A DNA stretch of 29,957 bases from UBA965 sp046303375 (GTDB lineage Bacteria; Chloroflexota; Chloroflexia; Chloroflexales; Roseiflexaceae), in the NCBI GenBank assembly GCA_046303375.1, contig JBKCGB010000204.1, forward strand, positions 1 through 29,957, in the 5' to 3' direction. The notes below the pieces were generated by a model. It was not told the DNA's origin and searched no databases. It was given only the letters and a program-made list of their open reading frames with translations. Every line of letters begins with the position of its first letter. The first letter of the stretch is position 1. The position numbers and the translations under genes were made by a program. Below are positions 22,910-29,957 of this stretch, in pieces.

Positions 22910-23734
22910 TTAGCGTACGACGACACTCAACTCTTCGATGACCGCAACCAACTCACGCAACGACAAATGCGATGTATGCTGCACCGGCGCTTTGGCCGTA
23001 CCACACAACAACAAGCGTTTGCTCGGGTGCAAATACCAATCAGCCTGTGCGTCAACGATGCGCAACCGCTCATAGAGCGCGGTGAGATTGACCGATGAAC
23101 GTGCCTGTGCTGCCACACCCGTCCACCCATGTATCTCTTCTCGGTAGACATAGACCACCGCACCAGCACGATATGCGAGTGCTGACGAGCCCCCGTATGG
23201 GCTCTGCATGGCCATGCCACGCCCCCAGGGCGAACAAAACTCAATACGATTGACGTATGATGCACCGATTTCCATTTGCCGTTGCTCGTGCGCATACCAC
23301 GCATCGAGATTCGGCAACATCAATGCCACCACGCGCTCGGGATCAGCTTCGTGAAGCAGATTAAATGAATCTGCAAGTCGTCCCAGATCACACCCCTGCC
23401 GGTCGATGGATACGGCGTTATCGATGAGCGTCACCTGCTTGATGACGCGCTCAAGCACCTGGTCGTGCGGTGCCACCGTACGACGCACCAACTCCGCAGC
23501 ACTAAGTGTGCGTACATGCCGCTGATGATGGTCAAATCGCCCGAGCCCAGTATCCACGTGAATGACCCGTGGGTCACTATCGACAGGCTGGTTGTTGAGC
23601 GTGGTACCTGCAGGGACAAACTGCAATTGCACATCAGTAACACCACCAAAACGCTTGAATATCCATATTGCAGCGATACAATCAAGGTCTGGTGCCAGAT
23701 GAGCCACAATAACTGATGGCATGGCGACAACCAT
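22910..23734 (-). CDS. DHH-type phosphoesterase-like protein
   Basis: A 274-residue protein with the marks of the DHH superfamily: HLAPDLDCIAAIW (Asp16, Asp18), VIHVDTG (Asp61) and the name-giving DHH at 68-70 (GRFDHHQR). These would bind two Mn2+/Mg2+ ions as in RecJ, NrnA and pyrophosphatases. The C-terminal half does not show the GGGH motif of the DHHA1 domain; it instead contains SPWGRGMAMQSPYGGSS, so this is an unusual or separate subfamily whose substrate (nanoRNA, cyclic dinucleotide, polyphosphate) is open. Start 23734 has AGAAGGG five bases upstream; an ATG four codons later is possible. A strong promoter lies upstream, and the dehydrogenase operon follows in the same direction. Confidence 0.78.
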   Translation of the reverse strand: MVVAMPSVIVAHLAPDLDCIAAIWIFKRFGGVTDVQLQFVPAGTTLNNQPVDSDPRVIHVDTGLGRFDHHQRHVRTLSAAELVRRTVAPHDQVLERVIKQVTLIDNAVSIDRQGCDLGRLADSFNLLHEADPERVVALMLPNLDAWYAHEQRQMEIGASYVNRIEFCSPWGRGMAMQSPYGGSSALAYRAGAVVYVYREEIHGWTGVAAQARSSVNLTALYERLRIVDAQADWYLHPSKRLLLCGTAKAPVQHTSHLSLRELVAVIEELSVVVR

Positions 23735-23756
23735 GGGTGCCCTTCTCTACGCAGTG

Positions 23757-23775
23757 TGCAAGTATGTTGCATACT
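23757..23775 (-). promoter_or_regulatory. Nested inverted repeats in the DHH gene leader
   Basis: AGTATG-TTG-CATACT (23761-23775) and TGCAA-GTATG-TTGCA (23757-23771) overlap. They lie about 22-40 bases downstream of the predicted start point of the DHH promoter and could be an operator or a leader hairpin. Confidence 0.4.
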
Positions 23776-23803
23776 CTCTACTGGAGGCGAAATATCGCGC
23801 GCT

Positions 23804-23832
23804 AGTATATCAGAAAGGTTGATTTACTGCAA
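23804..23832 (-). promoter_or_regulatory. Promoter of the DHH gene
   Basis: On the minus strand TTGCAG (23832 to 23827), a 17-base spacer and TATACT (23809 to 23804) are preceded by TGA, giving an extended -10. The predicted start point is near 23797, a leader of about 63 bases. Confidence 0.7.
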
Positions 23833-23941
23833 CGTGAGATGTTTTTTTGTGGCTTTTTACGCGATTTATCCGCACCGACGTGTTGAATATATGGCTTTTA
23901 TATTATACACATCAGATAAAATCATTTTTCACGGAAATAAG

Positions 23942-23970
23942 TTGCAAAAATAAATCAGACAGTGTATGCT
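23942..23970 (+). promoter_or_regulatory. Promoter of the iron-transport operon
   Basis: TTGCAA (23942-23947), a 17-base spacer and TATGCT (23965-23970) place the transcript start near 23977, 40 bases before the ATG. Confidence 0.6.
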
Positions 23971-24016
23971 GTGACACGTATGCAATTGGTGCATATAACT
24001 AGGGAGGAGAAGTGTG

Positions 24017-25078
24017 ATGAGCATGCACGTGGTGATGCGGGTGATACGCTTGGTTTTGGGTCTCATGGTATTGGTCGGGTGTAGCACGGCCGCAGCACCA
24101 GACGGTGCTGATACCACTACGCCTGCGCCTCAGAGCAGTAGTCGTTTGGTCATTTACAGTGGGCGCAGCGAGGCGCTCATTCAGCCAGTTATTGCGGCAT
24201 TCCAGGCCACATACCCACGTATCGAGGTGAGTGTTAAAGCAGGAAAAAACAGTGAGCTTGCTGCAGCAATCCTCGAAGAGAAGGCCAATCCGCAGGCAGA
24301 TCTTTTCATTAGTACCGATATGCTGACGCACATCAATTTGCGCAACGAAGGAGTATTTGCTCCGGCGCCAATTGCTGGCAGTGAGTCAGTACCAGCCAAC
24401 CTCAAGGCAAGTGACGGCAGTTGGACATCGATAACGAGCCGGGCGCGTGTCATCATGTACAACACGACGCTGGTCAGTGCTGCAGAGGCACCGCAATCGA
24501 TGCTGGACTTGACTGATCCCAAGTGGAAAGGCAAGATTGCCGCTGCTAATTCGACCAATGGTTCAATGCAAGCCCAAGTCGCCATGATGAATGCATTAAT
24601 TGGCACTGAAGCCACTCAAGCATGGCTTGCCGGCCTCGTAGCCAACGAAACGACGTTTTTTGGGGGGCACACGGATGTACGCAAAGCGGTGGGGGCAGGT
24701 GAGTTTGCCATTGGGATTGTCAACCACTACTACTACGAGCTCCAAAAGCGTGAAGCAAGTGATAATCAGGTCGGTGTTGTCTATCCCGACCAAGGCGCAG
24801 GGCAAATGGGAGTCATGATCAACACCACGGTCGTTGGTCAGATTCAAGGCGCCCCGAATGCAGAAAATGCCCGTCTCTTTGCAGAGTTTATGTTTACCAA
24901 GCAGGCACAACAACTCTTTGCAGAAGCCAACTACGAGTACCCGATGATTGCGGGCGTCACATTGGCCGAGGGGGTCACACCACTCGATACGTTGCGGCTG
25001 GCAGTCAATGACATGGCACAGGTTGCCACAGGTGTGGATACCGCACTACAGCTGTTGAATGCTGCTGGCATCCCCTAA
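24017..25078 (+). CDS. Iron(III) ABC transporter substrate-binding lipoprotein, first copy
   Basis: A 353-residue FbpA/FutA-type periplasmic-binding lipoprotein. The signal peptide ends in the lipobox LVGC (Cys22). The mature protein starts with a Ser/Thr/Pro linker, then VIYSGRSEALIQPVI; MYNTTLV (Tyr149) and NHYYY (Tyr238-Tyr239) supply the tyrosines that bind ferric iron in this family. It captures Fe3+ outside the membrane and delivers it to the permease encoded downstream. Start 24017 has GGGAGGAG seven bases upstream; a GTG three bases earlier is in frame. The gene is separated by a hairpin from a close paralogue. Confidence 0.93.
   Translation: MSMHVVMRVIRLVLGLMVLVGCSTAAAPDGADTTTPAPQSSSRLVIYSGRSEALIQPVIAAFQATYPRIEVSVKAGKNSELAAAILEEKANPQADLFISTDMLTHINLRNEGVFAPAPIAGSESVPANLKASDGSWTSITSRARVIMYNTTLVSAAEAPQSMLDLTDPKWKGKIAAANSTNGSMQAQVAMMNALIGTEATQAWLAGLVANETTFFGGHTDVRKAVGAGEFAIGIVNHYYYELQKREASDNQVGVVYPDQGAGQMGVMINTTVVGQIQGAPNAENARLFAEFMFTKQAQQLFAEANYEYPMIAGVTLAEGVTPLDTLRLAVNDMAQVATGVDTALQLLNAAGIP
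24093..24110 (+). repeat. Hairpin just after the lipobox codon, first binding protein
   Basis: CAGCACC (24093-24099) and GGTGCTG (24104-24110) form a 7-bp stem with a 4-base loop, 11 bases downstream of the Cys22 codon (24080-24082) and in the linker-coding part. Confidence 0.6.
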
Positions 25079-25104
25079 CAGCGCAAACACGTACCACAGA
25101 CACG

Positions 25105-25139
25105 CCAAGGAGTTGCTGCACATCCCAGCAATTCCTTGG
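25105..25139 (+). terminator. Hairpin between the two iron-binding protein genes
   Basis: A 14-bp stem (25105-25118 with 25126-25139, one G-T pair) has a 7-base loop. It has no T-run and stops four bases before the TATAAT of the next gene. It may be a (partial) terminator, a transcript-processing site that fixes the ratio of binding protein to permease, or an operator over the -35 region. Confidence 0.55.
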
Positions 25140-25142
25140 CTG

Positions 25143-25148
25143 TATAAT
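25143..25148 (+). promoter_or_regulatory. Candidate -10 of the second binding-protein gene
   Basis: A perfect TATAAT lies 34 bases before the chosen ATG at 25182. There is no clear -35, because the hairpin stem occupies that position. The predicted start point near 25155 excludes the ATG at 25152 as the start. Confidence 0.4.
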
Positions 25149-25181
25149 GATATGGTGAAGTCTACATCCGTGAGGATTCGC

Positions 25182-26240
25182 ATGTTTTTCCATCAGCGTC
25201 GGATGCGGGTCACGAGTCTAGTGCTCTTGTGGTGCCTGGTATCACTCACCGCATGTGTTGCACATTCGTGGCGTACGCCTGCCATGACGGCAGGCGTCCC
25301 GCAAGACGTTGTCATCTACAGTGGTCGTACCGAGGCACTCATCATGCCGGTGATTCAGGCATTCAGGAACGAATATCCGCACATCAACGTTATTCTCAAA
25401 TCGGGCAAAAACAACGAATTAGCCGCCGCTATTCTCGAGGAACGTGCGCAACCACAGGCAGATATCTTTCTGAGTACCGACATGCTTACACACATCAATC
25501 TCAGCGCTGATGATGTCTTTGTGGCTGAGCCAATAGCAGGGACTGAGCATATCCCGGCGCATCTCAAAGATGCCGCAGGGCGGTGGACTTCCGTCACATC
25601 GCGGGCACGGGTAATCATGTACAACACGAGTTTGGTGAGTGCCACAGATGCACCGACATCTATGTTTGATTTGACACATCCACGCTGGTACGGCAAGGTG
25701 GCCATCGCTGATTCGAGCAATGGTCCTATGCAAGCGCAAGTCGCATCAATGATTGCCCTGGTCGGTGAGGCTGCCACACGTACATGGCTAGACGGGCTTG
25801 TCGCTAACAACGCAACGTTCTTTGCGAGTGCGACCGATCTGCGCAAAGCGGTGGGGAGTGGCGAGTTTGCCATTGGGGTGGCCAACCACTACCACTATCT
25901 GCTACAACAGCAAGAGACGACCAACAACACGGTTGCTGCCATTTACCCCGACCAAGCAGATGGACAGATTGGCGTGATGATGAACACTTCGACTGTGGCA
26001 CGTATTGCTGGCGCACCGCACCCAGATGCAGCGCGTATCTTTGCCGAATATTTGTTTCGACCCGATATTCAGATGCTCTTTGCCACAGTCAACATGGAAT
26101 TCGCAGTGATTCCCGAGGTTGCACGTGCACCACACAGCGTGGATTTGCGTACGCTGCGCATTGCGGCTGTTGACATGCAACAGGCAGCGACAGGTGCACC
26201 ACAAGCAGTCAAACTCATGCAATCAGTGGGGATTCCGTAG
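25182..26240 (+). CDS. Iron(III) ABC transporter substrate-binding lipoprotein, second copy
   Basis: A 352-residue paralogue of the preceding protein, similar along its length (VIYSGRTEALIMPVI, FLSTDMLTHINL, SRARVIMYNT, LRKAVGSGEFAIG). The signal peptide ends in LTAC (Cys25). Tyr148 of MYNT is kept, but the motif NHYYY of the first copy reads NHYHY here, so the second of the paired tyrosine ligands is His238. This may alter metal affinity or preference. Start 25182 is chosen by AGGA five bases upstream and by the TATAAT at 25143; earlier in-frame ATGs are possible. The permease begins 2 bases after the stop. Confidence 0.92.
   Translation: MFFHQRRMRVTSLVLLWCLVSLTACVAHSWRTPAMTAGVPQDVVIYSGRTEALIMPVIQAFRNEYPHINVILKSGKNNELAAAILEERAQPQADIFLSTDMLTHINLSADDVFVAEPIAGTEHIPAHLKDAAGRWTSVTSRARVIMYNTSLVSATDAPTSMFDLTHPRWYGKVAIADSSNGPMQAQVASMIALVGEAATRTWLDGLVANNATFFASATDLRKAVGSGEFAIGVANHYHYLLQQQETTNNTVAAIYPDQADGQIGVMMNTSTVARIAGAPHPDAARIFAEYLFRPDIQMLFATVNMEFAVIPEVARAPHSVDLRTLRIAAVDMQQAATGAPQAVKLMQSVGIP
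25275..25297 (+). repeat. Hairpin just after the lipobox codon, second binding protein
   Basis: ACGCCTGCC (25275-25283) and GGCAGGCGT (25289-25297) form a perfect 9-bp stem with a 5-base loop, 18 bases downstream of the Cys25 codon (25254-25256), at the same functional place as in the first copy. Confidence 0.65.
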
Positions 26241-26242
26241 GT

Positions 26243-27856
26243 ATGACGACATGGTATGGCAGACAAGACGGTGGTCGGCGACCACCACACATCATCTGGG
26301 TAATTGCAATCGTGGTCGCACTACTCGGCGCCATTCCTACCGGATATACGATTGTTAGGGCACTCGAGGCATCGGGGAGTACGCCATTCCCGCCATGGCC
26401 ACTCTTGTGGACATTAATTACAAATACCGTGTTGCTGGCGCTCTTGTCGGCACTCTTGAGTGGCATCATCGGCACATGTCAGGCGTTGTTGATCGAACGC
26501 ATGGCGCTCAGCGGAGCTGGTGCATGGCGGATTGTAGCCGTATTGCCACTTGTCATGCCCCCCTACGTCTTGGGGATTTGTACGTTGGCACTGCTCCGTC
26601 CACGCGGGATTGTTGAGCGCTGGCTAGTTGAGCAGCAGTGGGTGGCCTACGGCGACATTCCCTTTAATGCGCTGTTTGGATTGGGCGGAAGTTCGTGTAT
26701 TTTGGCGTTGTGCCTCTCGCCATACGTCTACTTGCCTGTATCGGCCGTATTGCGCCAAGGGAGTCATCATTTGCGCGAAATCGCCCAGCTGAGTGGGGCA
26801 CACTGGTTTCATCGCCTGCGCCACGTCACGTTACCACTCCTCGCACCCGCAGTTGGTGGCGGGATGTTGCTAGTCATGCTGTATGCGCTTGCTGATTTTG
26901 GTGTCCCGTCATTACTGCGCCTACCCACCTTTAGTACGGCCATATATGGGCGATTTACGGGGCAAGTCGACCGTGCGGGAGCCGCATTACTCAGTTTGCC
27001 TTTGATTATTGCGACACTCGGGTTGCTCGTGCTCGAAGAGCGCCTAGTCGGGCGGGGCGGAGCCCAAATCAACCGCTCGTGGCGACCGGTGATTCAGCAA
27101 ACTTTGGGGCGCTGGCAAATTGTGGCACAGCTGAGCTTGGCGGCGGTCACAAGCTGTGCATTGGTGGCGCCCATTGGCACATTGCTCTACTGGAGTAGCA
27201 GTGTGCCTTCACCAGCAGAACGCGCAAGTCAGATCCCCTTTGCAGACCTAATCGGTACCGGTACCTACAACATTGTGTTTGTGGCATTGATTGCGACTAT
27301 CACCACGATGCTTGCAGTCGCACCAGCGCTCTTGCTGCGGCGCGGCGGGGTGTTTGGCGGGATTGTTGCACGTCTAAGTCAAGCAGGGTATGCCCTACCA
27401 GGCGTGGTGGTTGCGCTCAGTATCATTTTGGTGACCAATCAGGGAATACCGTGGATGATTGGTGGCTTGCTGCCATTGAGTTTTGCCTACATCATTCGAT
27501 TCCTGCCACAGGCCATGCAAAGCCTGGATGCAGCATTTGAGCAAATCGCACCCACACTCGAAGAAGTAGGACGTAGCCTAGGGCATTCGGCCTTGCAAGT
27601 GCTCCGCTATGTGGTATTGCCCCTCGCGACACCTGGTCTGCGTGCCAGCTGGGCGTTGTTGTTCTTGGGGATGCTCAAAGAATTACCCGCTACACTCCTG
27701 CTTCGCCCTGCAGGATTTGATACACTAGCAGTACGGATTTGGATGCCAGCCAGTGATGGATTGTATACTGCTGCCGCCACCCCCGCACTCTTGTTGATTG
27801 CATGTGCGTGTCTTCCTGTGGCATTTGTGTTGCGTAATCATCAAACCAGTAAATGA
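26243..27856 (+). CDS. Iron(III) ABC transporter permease, fused two-module type
   Basis: A 537-residue inner-membrane permease of the FbpB/SfuB type with two fused modules, about 12 membrane segments. Each half has an EAA-type loop that contacts the ATPase: REIAQLSGAHWFHRLRHVTLP in the first half and EEVGRSLGHSALQVLRYVVLP in the second (given here by the cores REIAQLSG and EEVGRSLG). It forms the Fe3+ channel fed by the lipoproteins. The start is 2 bases after the second binding-protein gene; the ribosome site is weak, so coupling is likely. One permease for two binding proteins implies they share it. Confidence 0.92.
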   Translation: MTTWYGRQDGGRRPPHIIWVIAIVVALLGAIPTGYTIVRALEASGSTPFPPWPLLWTLITNTVLLALLSALLSGIIGTCQALLIERMALSGAGAWRIVAVLPLVMPPYVLGICTLALLRPRGIVERWLVEQQWVAYGDIPFNALFGLGGSSCILALCLSPYVYLPVSAVLRQGSHHLREIAQLSGAHWFHRLRHVTLPLLAPAVGGGMLLVMLYALADFGVPSLLRLPTFSTAIYGRFTGQVDRAGAALLSLPLIIATLGLLVLEERLVGRGGAQINRSWRPVIQQTLGRWQIVAQLSLAAVTSCALVAPIGTLLYWSSSVPSPAERASQIPFADLIGTGTYNIVFVALIATITTMLAVAPALLLRRGGVFGGIVARLSQAGYALPGVVVALSIILVTNQGIPWMIGGLLPLSFAYIIRFLPQAMQSLDAAFEQIAPTLEEVGRSLGHSALQVLRYVVLPLATPGLRASWALLFLGMLKELPATLLLRPAGFDTLAVRIWMPASDGLYTAAATPALLLIACACLPVAFVLRNHQTSK

Positions 27857-27875
27857 TGTGTCAGCCGAGGCAGCA

Positions 27876-28979
27876 ATGAGCGAACCGGTTATTCGAATAC
27901 AGCATGTGACCCGCCATCCCAGCACTGCCATACACCCGATTGTGCATGATTTGACACTCGAGTTGTATGCTGGAGAAATTTTGGTATTGCTGGGACCGAG
28001 TGGTTCTGGCAAAACGACCACGCTCCGGCTGATTGCAGGGCTTGAGCTCCCCGATGGAGGAGAAATCTATATCCGCGGCACGTGTGTGACCAATCGGAAT
28101 CGCCCGCTCCCCCCAGAAACACGCCGGGTGGGCATGGTATTTCAAGATTATGCGTTGTTTCCGCACATGACGGTAGCAGACAATGTGCGCTTTGCGTTGC
28201 ACGCCTACCCCAAGCACACACAACGCGAGCGCATGCACGCCGTGTTGCATCGGGTCGGATTAACCGGGTATGCGGATCGTTTTCCACATCAGCTCTCAGG
28301 TGGGCAACAACAGCGCGTGGCCATTGCACGGGCGTTGGCACCTGAGCCATCAGTGATTCTGTTTGATGAGCCATTTAGCAATCTCGATGCGGCTATTCGT
28401 GATCATGTACGTGGCGAATTGCGCGACATACTGCGTGCTACGAATACGTCTGCAATTATTGTGACCCATGATCAATCCGAAGCACTTGCAATTGCGGATC
28501 GGATTGCGCTGTTGCACGATGGCAGATTGCATCAAATCGACACCCCAGAAACACTGTTTGTGAGCCCACGGACCACATTTGCAGCGCGTTTCATGGGGCA
28601 AGCTAACTTTCTCACGGTTACACCGCATGCTGACCACCTCGCAAGCGAACTCGGGGCATTGATGTTGACACAGGCAGCCACCCCGATACAGACCCCTCAC
28701 GCTGATCATACGGTGTTGGTGCGCTACGATGATATCGGCTTCTGTGTGACAGACAATGCACCCAATGCGGTCATCAGCGGTCGCCACTACGAGGGCACCG
28801 TCTACCACTACCAGCTGACGTTGACGTCAGGACAGACGTTGAGTTGCAAGCTTCCCCATCATCAAAAACACGCCATCGGGACTACGGTGCACGCATACAT
28901 TACCGCAGACCATCCGCTAGTTTACTTTGTAGGTGATGACGCTCATGGGCATGCAATCGCCCGTCAGCAGCCACACTAA
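27876..28979 (+). CDS. Iron(III) ABC transporter ATP-binding protein
   Basis: A 367-residue ABC ATPase of the FbpC/PotA type. Walker A GPSGSGKTT (40-48), Q-loop Gln90, signature LSGGQQQR (140-147), Walker B VILFDE (160-165) and H-loop His198 are all intact. Residues about 285-355 form a TOBE-like regulatory domain (LVRYDDIGFCV, GTVYHYQLTLTSGQTLSC). It energises iron uptake on the cytoplasmic face. Start 27876 has GAGG five bases upstream; the longer frame starting at 27798 overlaps the permease. It ends the operon; no strong terminator follows. Confidence 0.93.
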   Translation: MSEPVIRIQHVTRHPSTAIHPIVHDLTLELYAGEILVLLGPSGSGKTTTLRLIAGLELPDGGEIYIRGTCVTNRNRPLPPETRRVGMVFQDYALFPHMTVADNVRFALHAYPKHTQRERMHAVLHRVGLTGYADRFPHQLSGGQQQRVAIARALAPEPSVILFDEPFSNLDAAIRDHVRGELRDILRATNTSAIIVTHDQSEALAIADRIALLHDGRLHQIDTPETLFVSPRTTFAARFMGQANFLTVTPHADHLASELGALMLTQAATPIQTPHADHTVLVRYDDIGFCVTDNAPNAVISGRHYEGTVYHYQLTLTSGQTLSCKLPHHQKHAIGTTVHAYITADHPLVYFVGDDAHGHAIARQQPH

Positions 28980-29119
28980 CGCATCTGCTACCTCGCATCG
29001 ATACAGGCATCACGAGCATACGGGTAGATGCGCGGTACCAGGAGTACGTGTTCATACCAAATATAAAAATTTGTGAAATAGAACAACATGAAGCAACGAT
29101 GAGTGATACTCTCATCATC

Positions 29120-29148
29120 TTGCCTTTTCGCCTCGAATTCCGTATAAT
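29120..29148 (+). promoter_or_regulatory. Promoter of rpsA
   Basis: TTGCCT (29120-29125), a 17-base spacer and TATAAT (29143-29148) predict a transcript start near 29155 and a leader of about 53 bases. The other 140 bases of this gap (from 28980) show nothing I can name apart from a weak GATGAG/CTCATC inverted repeat (29098-29116). Confidence 0.75.
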
Positions 29149-29207
29149 TCTCACTAGTAGAAACAATTTCGTGCGGTGCACTTCGCCTCAGCCACAGAGG
29201 AATAACC

Positions 29208-29957
29208 ATGGAAGAGCCACTCGCCGTCTCCGCTTCATCTGATACCCGCTCGCCCGACCCCCGCAGTAGTGATTACTTTGCGCAGTTGCTTGATGAGCAT
29301 AGTGCGCGAGTACGCTCGCTTCAATACGGCGATACCTTTGATGGTGTGATTATGGCACACCGTCCTGATGAATTGTTAGTTGACATCAACCACAAATCCG
29401 AAGGCATTATTCCGCCACGTGAGATGTATACGCTGAGCCAAAGTGAGCGTGATGCGCTCGTCGTAGGCAGTACGGTGTTGGTCTTTGTGGTACAACCCGA
29501 GGATGACCAAGGTCGCGTCGTGTTGTCGCTCGACCGTGCCCGTCAAGAGCTCAGTTGGCGGAATTTGCAACGTATCGCCGACGAGGGCGGCACCATTGAG
29601 GCCGTGATTGTCAACTACAACAAGGGTGGGTTGCTAGTCAATCTTGACGGCGTACGTGGGTTTATCCCCACGTCGCAGGTATCCGGTGTGGGGCGTGGCA
29701 GTGAAGCACAAAAGCAGAATGACATGGCACGCATGGTGGGGAGCACGGTACGTCTCAAGATTGTTGAGATGAGCCGACAGCGCAACCGGCTGATTCTTTC
29801 TGAACGGCAGGCCAATGCGGCCACACGCGACCAGCGCAAAGATGTCCTGTTGAGTGAAATCGCGGTCAACGATGTGCGCGAAGGGGTCGTTACCTCGGTG
29901 TGTGATTTTGGTGTCTTTGTCGATATTGGTGGTGCTGATGGGCTCGTACACTTGTCT
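29208..29957 (+). CDS. rpsA: 30S ribosomal protein S1 (partial, 5' part)
   Basis: The frame is open from ATG 29208 to the window end (250 codons); the ribosome site AGAGGA is just upstream. After an acidic Ser/Asp-rich N-terminus of about 40 residues, three S1 RNA-binding repeats are visible: GDTFDGVIMAHRPDELLVDI (about 43-110), GTIEAVIVNYNKGGLLVNLDGVRGFIPTSQV (about 126-200; cores GGLLVNL and GFIPTSQ) and the start of a third, REGVVTSVCDFGVFVDIGGADGLVH (core GVFVDIGG). S1 binds mRNA at the ribosome and aids initiation. The number of repeats beyond the edge is unknown. Confidence 0.92.
   Translation, partial: MEEPLAVSASSDTRSPDPRSSDYFAQLLDEHSARVRSLQYGDTFDGVIMAHRPDELLVDINHKSEGIIPPREMYTLSQSERDALVVGSTVLVFVVQPEDDQGRVVLSLDRARQELSWRNLQRIADEGGTIEAVIVNYNKGGLLVNLDGVRGFIPTSQVSGVGRGSEAQKQNDMARMVGSTVRLKIVEMSRQRNRLILSERQANAATRDQRKDVLLSEIAVNDVREGVVTSVCDFGVFVDIGGADGLVHLS

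Larger units (their letters stand above)
23735..24016. other. Divergent control region of the DHH gene and the iron-transport operon
   Basis: These 282 bases contain a minus-strand promoter for the DHH gene, a plus-strand promoter for the first iron-binding protein and AT-rich DNA around 23880-23960. An 11-bp element AAAATCATTTT (23918-23928, symmetrical about C23923) might be part of a metal-repressor site but matches no consensus convincingly. Confidence 0.5.

Noticed and set aside
23911..23935. Fur box upstream of the iron operon
   Set aside because: AAAATCATTTT has some symmetry but does not match the repeated GATAAT hexamers of Fur or the DtxR/IdeR consensus well enough to call.
27798..27875. 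Earlier start for the iron ABC ATPase
   Set aside because: It lies inside the permease gene; ATG 27876 has GAGG at the right distance and gives the normal family N-terminus.
29098..29116. Terminator after the iron ATPase gene
   Set aside because: The GATGAG/CTCATC stem is only 6 bp, lies more than 100 bases after the stop and touches the rpsA promoter; too weak to call.
1..29957. CRISPR arrays, insertion sequences, phage or toxin-antitoxin modules
   Set aside because: No repeat-spacer pattern, transposase, integrase or recognised toxin or antitoxin was seen on either strand.

Overview
The window is a gene-dense bacterial chromosome segment of moderate GC. It holds 31 complete or nearly certain genes, plus the 3' end of proS at the left edge and the 5' part of a ribosomal protein S1 gene (rpsA) at the right edge. 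There are no tRNA or rRNA genes, insertion sequences, phage genes or CRISPR arrays. The gene set fits a free-living heterotrophic or mixotrophic bacterium: class-III type prolyl-tRNA synthetase tail, SPFH/NfeD pair, three-gene pyruvate-type 2-oxoacid dehydrogenase, class-III iron ABC importer, vWA protein. The style recalls Chloroflexota, but that placement is an impression from protein character and was not tested.

Layout. (1) 1-3782: proS end and its terminator, a serine beta-lactamase-like hydrolase, a double-GNAT acetyltransferase, a putative lipoprotein and a membrane-anchored dienelactone-hydrolase-like protein, all on +. (2) 3783-5209: SPFH/band-7 protein and NfeD, overlapping and closed by a long hairpin. 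(3) 5210-7494: a gene-poor, AT-rich stretch around an autoregulated-looking MerR gene and an unrecognised very acidic protein on the minus strand. (4) 7495-8868: a vWA (MIDAS) protein behind a perfect-consensus promoter that carries a palindrome in its spacer. (5) 8920-13110, minus strand: SDR, PLP aminotransferase, GT2 glycosyltransferase, SIS isomerase and ROK sugar kinase, probably a sugar or glycoconjugate unit. (6) 13220-18267, plus strand: FlaR-like P-loop kinase, RidA, a ComEC-like metallo-beta-lactamase fold that has lost its metal motif, a Wzx-type flippase, Glu/Leu dehydrogenase and YraN. (7) 18264-19354: a RmlC-like cupin (minus) and a CBS-pair protein (plus), divergent. (8) 19417-23734, minus strand: a DHH-type phosphoesterase-like protein, then E1alpha, E1beta and E2 of a 2-oxoacid dehydrogenase, ending at a bidirectional terminator with a U-tract. 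The E3 gene is not in the window. (9) 24017-28979: an iron(III) importer with two tandem substrate-binding lipoproteins, a fused two-module permease and an ATPase. (10) rpsA with a strong promoter.

Most interesting points: the second iron-binding protein has Tyr-His where the first has the canonical Tyr-Tyr ligand pair; both binding-protein genes carry an RNA hairpin just after the lipobox codon, and a 39-nt palindrome sits in the E2 linker; a 12-bp inverted repeat buries the start codon of the dead MBL-fold gene; and the merR and vWA promoters show clear operator-like symmetry. No wholly new multi-gene defence or mobile system is evident.
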